A stretch of DNA of 64,000 nt from Exophiala sp. HKRS030 (Eukaryota > Ascomycota > Eurotiomycetes > Chaetothyriales > Herpotrichiellaceae), in assembly GCA_023897205.1 (NCBI GenBank), contig JAHWDD010000004.1:2790001-2854000 (forward strand). Reading direction: 5' to 3'. The notes beneath the pieces were generated by a model. The model had not been told where the DNA came from. It did no database searches and was given only the letters and a program-made list of their open reading frames with translations. The translations under genes and the position numbers were made by a program. Numbering within the stretch: position 1 is the first letter of the stretch; each line of letters opens with the position of its first letter. Positions 55,219 to 64,000 of this stretch are shown here, piece after piece.

Positions 55219-55779
55219 GTTTCTTTTGCTCGATCGTTGCCGTTCTCCGATATGACCAACTTAAATCTGCTCATAACGATTCAACCGTTCGCCAATGACA
55301 TTCCCGTATATATCAATATATCAAGTCGATCGCACCATCAATAGAAGCGATGTCGTGATCCTTGGATCTCGGATTTTCCACCACATGCTTCACGACAAAA
55401 CCCACCCTCTGCGTTTACCAAGCTCGCTCGGACTCCATATCCAACCTCTTTAAGACCTTAGTGTCGACTGGGAAGCGTTCGGCACATGGCAAAGGCTCCA
55501 CCCAGCAGCCCAGGCTTTCGGAAATCTGCTCACCGAAATGCTGCATTTGGAAGATATAATTACAACTGTATGTCGATGATGGCTTCTGGCTTGAGTTGGC
55601 CCATCCAGAAACGCAATAATGGACCAAGTGATTCCATGCAGCGGTCTAGATCTATCTTAGCACATTTTCCCTTTTCCTCAGCACCTTCGACCAATAGTCT
55701 TTGCCAGTTCGATTTACCTTCGGCTGTTTCTGTTGGTGGTTAAGACCTCTTCCAAAGTCCTAACGCAATAACAAAAACC
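55219..55779. promoter_or_regulatory. Divergent promoter, NCS1 permease / hydantoinase fusion
   Basis: About 560 bases between start codons. It contains one Gal4-type palindrome (listed separately) and one GATA-factor site, AGATAG on the minus strand at 55652-55657, the latter at chance level. No gene supported. Confidence 0.5.
55517..55537. promoter_or_regulatory. Gal4-type palindrome TTCGG-N11-CCGAA
   Basis: Perfect 5-base inverted arms around an 11-base spacer, i.e. CGG-N11-CCG, the layout bound by many Zn2Cys6 dimers. It sits near the middle of the divergent promoter. Confidence 0.5.
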
Positions 55780-58700
55780 ATGGCCAGCAGAATGAGAATC
55801 GGCGTCGATGTCGGAGGTGAGATCGTCTGCTGTCCCTCAACTTCCCTTCCACGATAAACACTAACATTCTCAGCTGACATGGAGATGGAACAGGTACAAA
55901 TACAGACGCCGTGCTTCTAGATCCAAGGCGTCATGCTGAACAAAGCCGTGGCGTTCTCGCTACGCACAAAACTCCCACCACGCCTGACACCACCTCAGGT
56001 GTCGAGTCTGCCATCCACGCAGTCTTGAAGGCATCTGCTGTCCCACTTGACCAGCTTGCTTCCGTCACGATCGGAACCACGGCTTTTCTCAATGCCGTCA
56101 TACAGAGGGAAAGCCGCCATCTGAGCCGCGTTGCAGTTTTGCGCTTGTCTAAAAGTTTTTTGCGTGACGTGAAGCCCTTTTCGGAATGGCCTCCTGACCT
56201 TGCGGCAATTATCCAAAGCTACGTGGGTTACGTCGACGGTGGTCTGAACATCGACGGTACTGAGGAGGCCCCTATCAGTGCGGATGAGGTTGTGCAGGCC
56301 TTGTCTGATATCCGTGCCCGAGGAGTCACAGCAGTAGTCGTGGCTGGCGTCTATTCACCCATAGACACCCAGTTTCAGCAAGAGGAAAGGGTCAAAGATA
56401 TCATTCTTCGTGAAAACCCAGGTATTGACGTGGTGTGCTCCCACGAGGTTGCAAATATTGGTATGCTCTCAACCCGTTCAACCATGAAGTTCCACTAAAC
56501 AAAGGGACAGGATTTCTAGAACGAGAGAATGCAGCAATCCTCAACGCAGCTATTTTGCGATATGCCAGAAGAACTGTTCGACGTTTTCAATCGGCCATGG
56601 CCCGGCTAGGCTTGTCCAAATGCCCCTTGTACCTAACCCAAAACGACGGAACTCTACTCGATGCAGTAACAGCTGCTCGTATCCCCATACGCACATTTGC
56701 TTCCGGAGTTACAAATTCAATGCGTGGAGCTGCCTATCTATCAGACCGTACGTTTGGTAAAGACAGGTCAGCCTCTGCCGTTGTCGTCGATATTGGTGGG
56801 ACAACGACCGACGTAGGCGTTTTGCTTCCATCTGGTCTTCCTCGACAAGCTTCAACATACGCTTCTATTGCAGGAGTGAAGGTGAATTACTCTTTGCCAC
56901 ACCTTCATTCGGTCGGGCTAGGAGGAGGTTCCATGCTGAGGTCTACATCTGGCGGAAAGATTAGAGTCGGTCCACAATCTGTTGGCAACGACATCCTGAC
57001 GAAAGCCTTAGTGTTCGGCGGCGATACTACAACCGCGACCGACATTGCAGTTGCAGCTGGTAAGATAAACATCGGCTCGAGGAGCCTGGTCTCGCATATC
57101 GATCACGATGTTGTCCGGCAGACGCAACTTCATATCAAAAGTCTTCTTGAAGAAGCGATAGATACAGTCAAGACTTCTCCAGAACCGCTACCCGTATTCC
57201 TTGTCGGGGGAGGCTCGATATTAGCACCAGAGACTCTATCCGGAGCTTCGAGTCTGACAATACCCCCTTATCACGATGTTGCCAATGCGGTTGGTGCCGC
57301 ATGCTCCAAAGTCGGTGCTCAGCTCGATGAAATCGAAGATACATCGCGACAATCTCACGATCAGGTTGTGCAGAAAGCTAAGGACCGCGCGCTCCGTAAA
57401 GCTGTGTCATTGGGTGCGATCGAAGAGAGCGTCTACATTGCCGAGGTCGAGGTAATGCCAATACCCTACCTGAGCAACCAAACCCGCATCATTGTCAAAG
57501 CCATTGGCGACGTTGATCTTGACAGCGGCCGCACTCAGCAAGACGTGCAAGGAGACGATGTGAACCACCTTGACGAGCTAGCAGACCCGCCGGCACAAAG
57601 TGAAACGACCAACATGAATGAAAGCAAAAGCAGAAGCATCGATCACGATACCTACCGGCCCAGGATAAGACCAAACTCGAGCAACGGTGTTCTGGAATGG
57701 AATCTCACTACAGTAGATCTGGACTACATCGCGAATGGCTGTTACCTACTCGGCTGTGGTGGTGGAGGGCCACCCGATGCCGGCAGGATCCAACTGCAAG
57801 CCATGCTCTCGGCCGGACATACCATACGCGTGGTCGACCCTTCCTCGCTCTCCAAAACCTCAGTCGTTTACTGGGGAGGCCGCATGGGCTCGCCGTCTGC
57901 CATCTCGGAACGCCTGCAAGCCCACGAGACTGTGCTGGCAATCCGGGAACTCATGGCGTACCTACGTCAGGACACCTTTGACGCCGTCATGGGACTGGAA
58001 ATCGGCGGCTCCAATGGCCTTGAACCTTGCCTTTGGGGTTCGTCTCGCTTCTTCGATCGACCTGTCGTAGACGCAGACTTGATGGGCCGTGCAAACCCCA
58101 TGTGCTGGCAGATCACGTTGACGGTGCGTCGACCAGGCGAATTTGTACCGTGCGCGATCGATTCGGGTACCGGACGCAGCATGCTTATGACACGGGCTCC
58201 GCGTGACGAAGATGTCGACAGGCCACTGCGAGGCGCCATCTCGGAATTAGGTTCCCTGGTAGGGCTGGCAGGACGGCCGACAACGGGCGAGATTGTTCAA
58301 GATCATGCCGTTCCGAACACGGTGTCATTGGCCTGGCGCATAGGGAGAGCCATGGCGCTTGCCGACTCGACTAATACCATCTCCCGTGTTGCCGAGCGGA
58401 TTATTGAAGAGGTTGGAGGCCAGGGAAGTGCCAAAGTCCTATATCGGGGCAAAATCACATCTATCGAACGCAAAACGCACAAAGGCCTTTCCGTAGGTGT
58501 GTTGCACATTACGGGAGTTGGACACACCGAAGCTGAAGGAGATGAGCACACCTTGCAAGGCAGCACGGACGGCACCTTGCGCATCCCGTTCATCAACGAG
58601 AACATCTACGCCGAGCATACCGCCACAGATGGCCGCACGGAGATCCTAGCCAGCGTGCCTGATTTGATCGCCGTGATTGACAAGCAAAGTGGACGCGCCG

Positions 58701-58897
58701 TGGGCGTTCCCGAGTATCGGTATGGCTGTCAGGTCGTTGTGCTAGCCATGGCTTGTTCGCCACGATGGACAGAAACACCGCGAGGTCTCGAGGTTGGTGG
58801 ACCGAAGTCATATGGATATGATGACATAAAGTATCGCCCGGTTGGTAAATATGTTCAACCGAGAAGTGTCATCGAAGAATACGGCCCCTTGGGTTAA
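55780..58897 (+). CDS. Hydantoinase/oxoprolinase-A fused to DUF917 (thiohydantoin desulfurase-like)
   Basis: Three exons (55780-55816, 55894-56460, 56511-58897) give 996 residues. The N-terminal part is a hydantoinase A/oxoprolinase: MRIGVDVGGTNTD (5-17, ATP-binding, completed by the first splice), a conserved GFLERENAAILNA segment at the second splice, and VVVDIGGTTTDVG near 290. A linker of about 50 polar residues leads to a complete DUF917 domain (about 595-996) with LLGCGGGG, VMGLEIGGSNG and VDADLMGRANP. In bacteria HyuA and DUF917 proteins are usually separate neighbours; DUF917 is now linked to S-methyl-thiohydantoin desulfurase in ergothioneine breakdown. The fusion should act in the cytosol on a hydantoin or thiohydantoin ring. 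The divergent NCS1 permease supports an uptake-and-cleavage unit. Confidence 0.93.
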
Positions 58898-59555
58898 TGG
58901 TCAGAGAGGCCTGTACCATCCTGATCCGGAGCATAATACGGTACAACCTGGCTCTTGATGAACAATGCCTTCTACACCGGAATGACCATCCTGTATAAAC
59001 GTCTCGATTCAGGAAACCTTCTCCTCTAGCATTGGAGACCCTATTAACAGGCCAAATCACATCATTTTAGATATCTCTGCTTGTTTCGTATATACATATA
59101 CATGACTCTTTTTGCTTCAGTCTTATATTTTCCTTTTCCGGATTCAACATGAACAAGAACAAGAACACCAGCAGGGCCTGCAGACGCTTTTACACGCAAA
59201 GCACGCCATCGCGGAATGCCGTTGCGCCTTCGACGAGCAAGTGGAGTGGGGATTTGGCTTTCCCATACTTTCGGATTCAGCAAGCTGTACTAGTTCTGCT
59301 CGGTGACTCCACCAGGGTCTAGCTCGCCACGCCTCTAGAAAGGGCGAGAGGGCCTTTTATTGTTGTTGAGGTATCAAAGACCACTTTCCTATAACCGAGC
59401 TGCACAAACCAATACCGAAGCGCTACCAACCAAGTATACTCATACAAATCACACACAACGATCTGCACACGAGGCTGATGCAATTATTCATCTATTTAGC
59501 GACATCAGGAGGTTGATAGCACTATATACTTCCACGTACAGACGCATTTTCAGCA
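58898..59555. other. Gene-free interval
   Basis: About 660 bases between the hydantoinase fusion and the thioredoxin-like gene; no gene supported. Confidence 0.5.
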
Positions 59556-60151
59556 ATGGCCGTCCAAGAACTTACGATCCTCGACTCATACCGTGCCGAA
59601 CTTGACAAACCTGGTCTTGTTGTGATCGACTTTTATTCAACGCAGTGTCCGCCTTGTAAGGTAAGCAATTGTCATGTCACTTACTTATCCAAGTAGTTCC
59701 AAGGACACGACTACGATGTAACGTCTGGCTGAAGCCATTGGAGTTCAGCCAGACAATTCTGACATCGCTTTTCCACAGTCTCCTGTGACGTGAAGGGAGA
59801 ACCTTTGATATCCGGCGCCGACTAATACATTCCAGGTCATCGCACCGCTCTACGACGCAATTGCCAACAAGTACTCGAATAAAGACACTCGCTTCTTCAA
59901 GGTCAGCATAACTTTTCAGGAACATTTGCTTTAGAACATGATCACATGATGCTAATATTCCGGTTTCGAACTAGGTCAATGGTCTCGTAGAACCAGGCGG
60001 TACGATCCAACGCGAGGCGGAAGTGGTCTGGTGGCCGACCTTGGTCGTGTATAGGGACGGCCGCGAAGCGTGGAGGGCCAAGGTTCCCAACCCGCCTTCG
60101 ATAGAACCTGTACGTGAGCTGGAACGGTTGCTGGATGAGCAAAGTCTGTAA
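59556..60151 (+). CDS. Thioredoxin-fold protein with CPPC site
   Basis: Three exons (59556-59660, 59836-59901, 59975-60151) give 115 residues, normal thioredoxin size. The active site is C31-P-P-C34 in the sequence DFYSTQCPPCK; classical thioredoxins have WCGPC, so the Trp is replaced by Gln and the Gly by Pro. The cis-Pro loop is WWPTLVVY. No signal peptide, so cytosolic or nuclear. The replaced residues could alter redox potential, so a thiol reductase with special partners is plausible; call it thioredoxin-like. The first intron (175 bases) is long for this window and carries an inverted repeat, GTCTGGCTGAA and TTCAGCCAGAC, around 59724-59754. Confidence 0.85.
59724..59754. repeat. Inverted repeat in an intron
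   Basis: Arms GTCTGGCTGAA and TTCAGCCAGAC face each other across a short spacer inside the first intron of the thioredoxin-like gene; an RNA hairpin would form. Confidence 0.65.
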
Positions 60152-60829
60152 AGAAACACGTATTGAGCAGTACTATCTAAGGTATACCTTGATCACCCGA
60201 GGTCGAAAGGAGGCCACTGTAAGCATCTCATGAGTCGCCTCTAAGCACAATTACCTCGCAATCTTCCACACGTGAGGACAATGGGAAACAATGATGCAGT
60301 TCTCTTAACACCTACTCCGAGGCAGCCGTTCGTGTCAGAGATACCACGTGTTTCTCCGCCTCCGGCGAAAAGTTGAACAGCAACACGAGAGGCAAGCAAG
60401 AAATATTGATTGTCGACCATTTGACCGAATGTATGGCCTTCAATCCACCGGCTGCAGTCCAGTCAGGAAATTTAGAGGGAATTGACTACAAAGTGAAGAA
60501 CGGGCTAGTCGCTATATATACGTAAAAGCATATCGCCACTATAGCAGCCGGAAATAAGTATCTCCGATCCGTTACCAGGATCACATCGCTGTACGGAATA
60601 TGATACAGACAAGACACGAACAATTCACTTGTACAAATCAGAGCGTAAGGCCTGGCCTGTCGTTTCTGACGTTTTGTCTCGCTCTGTGGGTAAGAGATGT
60701 GTAAATGGGTTGAAATCCAGGCTCTTCGCCACCCTGTTGCCCATGATGCGGCTTCACTTTTCACCTAGCGCAGTGTTCTTGTTCAACATTTGATCCTCCG
60801 GCAGCTGGCACCTTGAGGACTCTGAAGTT
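60152..60829. other. Gene-free interval, promoter of the glycosylase gene
   Basis: About 680 bases; no gene supported. Confidence 0.5.
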
Positions 60830-61836
60830 ATGCCCTCGGTTCAAAACGAAGATGATGCTCAGAGCAGGCGATATTCGAGCTCACCAGAGCCAGATAAATG
60901 TAAGACTCACCCTTATTTGTGCGAGACTGCCACTGACCCCAGGAAGCAGCCTTCAAGGCTCGAATGCAACAATTTCAGTATTCTCCCACGGTAGAAACTC
61001 ACAGCCCACGGCGATCGAATCGATTCCTGAACAGATCCTCGCCCGGCAACACTTCCAGTCCCGCGGGCAGTCCACGAAAGAAACGATCTCGGCCAACAGA
61101 ATCGTTTGCGGACGGCATCATTGACCGGGGAGATGCTTTGTGTTTTGATTCGTCGGTTGTGAACCGAGATAGCACTACGTCGAGACAAAAAAAGAGGAGG
61201 AGTACAACGAAACAGCGTTCTGCAAAGGACCCTTATAGCCCAGCCAACCGCCTGGTGGACAGCCTGCGGCCTGGGTTGACGTTGGTTTGCATAGGCCTCA
61301 ATCCGGGGTTGATGACCGCCGCCACAGGACACGCCTATGCACATCCTTCCAATCGATTCTGGCATCTGCTCCATAACAGCGGAATAACCCCTAGGAAGCA
61401 TATTCCGGCTGACACTCGAGACCTGATGGATCTGTATCAGATTGGCAACACGAATATATGCGAGCGGCCCACGAGGAGCGGAGATGGTCTAAGCAAACAA
61501 GAGTTGGAAGAAGGCGCTTTCATCCTCGATCAAAAGATTTCAAAGTTCAAGCCAGAAGCTGTCGTTATCGTAGGCAAAGGCATCTGGGAAGCGATCTGGA
61601 TGGCGAAAAAGGGGAAAAAGAAATTCCATGACCCAGACTTTCATTGGGGATGGCAAGACGAGGAAATGCAGCTTGGTAGAGAAGTAGAGCATGATGGGAA
61701 AGTTGTTTGGTCTGGAGCAAAGACGTTTGTGGCCACGTCTACCAGCGGGCTTGCGGCGACCCTCAGGCCAGCTGAGAAGCTTGCTATATGGAAACCCTTG
61801 GGTGACTGGATGACTATGATGAGAGAAAAGCCCTGA
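60830..61836 (+). CDS. G/T(U) mismatch-specific DNA glycosylase (MUG/TDG family)
   Basis: Two exons, 60830-60899 and about 60950-61836, give 318 residues. The catalytic region has CIGLNPGLMTAATGHAY with Asn141 in the GxNPG motif that activates water, followed by HPSNRFWHLLHNSGIT, both hallmarks of MUG/TDG uracil/thymine glycosylases. A C-terminal ATSTSG loop fits the DNA-reading loop. The first 115 residues are basic, Ser/Arg-rich and disordered, with KKR clusters that should direct nuclear entry and DNA contact. The enzyme removes U or T mispaired with G, starting base excision repair. The acceptor of the one intron is not certain: a CAG at 60949 keeps frame with the ATG at 60830, while a start at 60852 would pair with the acceptor at 60942. 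Confidence 0.88.
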
Positions 61837-62493
61837 GCTTGTGACATGTTGGGCTGAGGCATGTAGAACATTGGGTATAGCATACGAGTATGTGGAAAAA
61901 CTCCAACGAACGTTCAGCCTCGCCCGAATGCCAAGACTTGATATAGACTGTCTTGCTTCAATTGCATCCCCTTCCCACTTTGCATATGCGCCAGGATGAG
62001 TGACCTGAAGACGGCGTCAGAGTTGCTGCAACGTTCCTGACGCATCGACTGCCTTTCGTGATAGGCACAAGCTGTTTGTGAAACATGCCAAGGATACCAA
62101 GACTGTCTTACTGCGAAATGGTGGAGGGGCTAATTCACAATACTGGATGCGTTGGAGGGGCATCAGCGTATCGAAGCAGGGGCTCCCTCTACAGTACTCG
62201 TACTGTTTGTGGCGGGCTTCTGACCATCATCCACACCAAAGGCCACGTCGTTTGGTATGACATCAACTTCACTTCTGCCTCACGTACACCGTACTCTGAA
62301 CAATATTTTGATCATTGTCTTTGCTCTCGATTCTCTATCCCACCACCTCACGCAATCCTTTCTTCGTCCTTGCTAGCATAATTCGTTATTTCAAAATCCA
62401 GGAGACGACCTCTCCTCATACCACACCCCTGGTCAGAAAACAGATCAGTTCCGCCAACCGGTGTCAGGGGCTGCAATCAGCCAGTGCATCAAC
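61837..62493. other. Gene-free interval, promoter of the Het-C gene
   Basis: About 660 bases with no supported gene. Confidence 0.5.
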
Positions 62494-64000
62494 ATGGCAT
62501 TGTCATCTTCCCACATCATCTTGCTGTGTGCCATCGGTTTTGTCTTGCTGGCAAGACCTGCTCACGCGTTTGGTGCAGGCAACATTGGTTCAACGTCCAA
62601 GATCGAAGGACAGAACTGGCGTCATGGTGATCTCGAAGACACTCTGCTGACCATCGTTGCTGCGCGTGCCATGGGAGGTAAGAAGTTCGGGAAACTCGAT
62701 GTCAAGAGAGTAAGTGACTCGATCTTTGGCTTGTTGTTCTGAACTGAACTGACATCTACAGGTCTACTTCGGCAACTGGCTCCGAGACTACAGTCAAGCG
62801 GTTGATGTTGGCACTGTCAAATATGTCAGTGCGGAAGCGATTCGTATCTTGCTCTGGATTTTGGGCTTCATGTCATTTGGCTATGGTTCAGGCGAATTCG
62901 AAGTGACTACACAGAGACTCGGATGTTACAGACCTGAGGAACACATTGAGTAAGTCGTCTTACATACCAGACATTCGTTGAATATTGACCACCATAGCAA
63001 CCCCAAAGATTACGCAGACAACGAAGATGCGAGACAATATGACCGCCGCCTGCGAGGTCCGGTTGACGAGCGTCGTGAATTGGCTATCAATCCCCAGACA
63101 GGTCTGAAGAACTACATTGCTTCGGAAGGAATGGGCATCGACACTTCTGCAGGCCTGGTCAGACATCTCTTTGGTCGATCTATTGAGCTCGGCCGCCAGT
63201 ATGCTCGAACCAAGAACAAGAAGGATCTCTACGAAGCGCTTCGCCTTTTGGGTACCGGTAGTCACTGTCTCGAAGATTATGCTGCTCACTCGAACTATGT
63301 CGAGCTTGCCTTGATTGAACTCGGAGAACGTGATGTCTTTCCTCACGTCGGACGCCGAACGCAGATACAACTCCGGGAGGCAAGACATCCGGTCTTCCCA
63401 GTCGTCACGGGAACATTTGGAGGGGTCGACTTTCTGCATTCGGTTTGTGGTGAATTCGATGACAAGACAACTCAAAGCGAAATTCAAGAGCTGGAAGGGA
63501 CCATGCAACAATATCAGGGCATGAGCAACGATAGTAGTATCCTTCAAGACCTCCTGAACAAAGTCCCCTCGGGCATTTTTGGAGGCAAAGACGAAGCTGG
63601 CAAAGCGAACGAGCTCAAGCAGAACTCGGTCAACCATCAGATGCAGAACACTCGCATCTCTCCAAGGCAACCGGAAGAGTGGACACGATATCTTGCTGAT
63701 GTTCAAAAGCAAATCTATCCAATCATCGAATGGCACGACGAGATCATGCAATCTATCACCGAAACGATTGAAAAGATCCCCATCCTGCCAGACTTGATCG
63801 AAAATATTCAGGACGAGATCAACAAATTTGTCTTCAGTCTCCTTGCACCATATGTTGTCCCAATCATTAACCAGGTCAAGAACGAGCTCAACACTGGCTC
63901 AAACGAGATCATTCAATCTAGCGTGGACAAACAGCATATCGTCTTCAATGACGATCACTCCAGTGATCCCACCCACTCAATGCTGTCCAAGGATCACTTC
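62494..64000 (+). CDS. het-C: Het-C heterokaryon incompatibility protein, 5' part
   Basis: Partial at the right edge. Exons 62494-62709, 62762-62949 and 62998 to beyond 64000 read in frame to the last base (about 468 residues so far). A signal peptide (about 1-26, ending in PAHA) is followed by the Het-C domain: AFGAGNI, the DLEDTLLTIVAARAMGGKKF block, VYFGNWLRDYSQAVDVG created by the first splice, and GSHCLEDYAAHSNYVELALIELG. Het-C of Neurospora is a secreted, glycine-rich-tailed protein whose allelic differences trigger cell death after hyphal fusion; most fungi carry it without known incompatibility. The C-terminal Gly-rich tail expected from the family would lie outside the window. A 263-codon antisense frame overlaps and is not considered real. 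Confidence 0.92.

Noticed and set aside
55652..55657. A GATA-factor site as evidence of nitrogen control
   Set aside because: A single AGATAG in 560 bases is at chance frequency and does not show AreA-type regulation.
62960..63751. A 263-codon open frame antisense to Het-C
   Set aside because: It covers the intron and exon of Het-C without its own motifs; Het-C on the plus strand is clear.
1..64000. tRNA genes, CRISPR arrays and intact transposons
   Set aside because: No cloverleaf with a GTTCRA loop, no spaced direct-repeat array, and no transposase or reverse-transcriptase frame was found by reading; a tRNA scan would be decisive for the first.

Overview
The window is nuclear DNA of a filamentous ascomycete. 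Most genes are split by many short introns (about 45-120 bases) with GTRNGT donors and YAG acceptors, and the gene set is typical of Pezizomycotina: a Zn2Cys6 regulator, an HSP104/Hsp98 disaggregase, a GPI-type cupredoxin, a laccase-like oxidase, a TRI12-type efflux pump and Het-C. Overall flavour suggests Eurotiomycetes, perhaps Chaetothyriales, but that placement is an impression and not a proof. Twenty-three protein genes are supported; all exon joins were checked for reading-frame continuity by hand. No rRNA, tRNA, CRISPR array or intact transposon was seen.

Layout. 0.1-4.9 kb: a P-loop sulfotransferase-like gene and single-exon HSP104 with heat-shock-element-like sites upstream. 6.5-11.4 kb: a small protein with an N-myristoylation/palmitoylation start, a Vps62-family protein, and a CENP-X (MHF2) histone-fold protein. 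12.4-30.0 kb: a dense metabolic block with an MBL-fold hydrolase, an Ldh2-family dehydrogenase, a Zn2Cys6 regulator, an NAD-dependent epimerase-like protein, an MmgE/PrpD protein, a TRI12-like MFS pump, a short-chain dehydrogenase and a Baeyer-Villiger-type FAD monooxygenase. It looks like a regulated oxidative pathway with its own exporter but with no polyketide, peptide or terpene synthase.

30.7-37.7 kb: a GPI-anchored cupredoxin, a probable DNA-binding protein (zinc finger, helix-turn-helix, AT-hook), the kinetochore protein Mis12/Mtw1 and a four-helix membrane protein. 37.7-50.9 kb is sparse: only a secreted GH43 enzyme and a large secreted multicopper oxidase lie in about 13 kb, and the gene-free stretches on both sides carry many copies of a 9-base motif, TACGGAGTA.

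50.9-58.9 kb: an MFS transporter, then an NCS1 permease divergent from a fused hydantoinase/oxoprolinase-A plus DUF917 (thiohydantoin desulfurase-like) protein. This reads as an uptake-and-breakdown unit for a hydantoin-like nitrogen compound. 59.5-64.0 kb: a small thioredoxin-fold protein, a mismatch uracil/thymine DNA glycosylase, and the 5' part of Het-C, which runs off the right edge.
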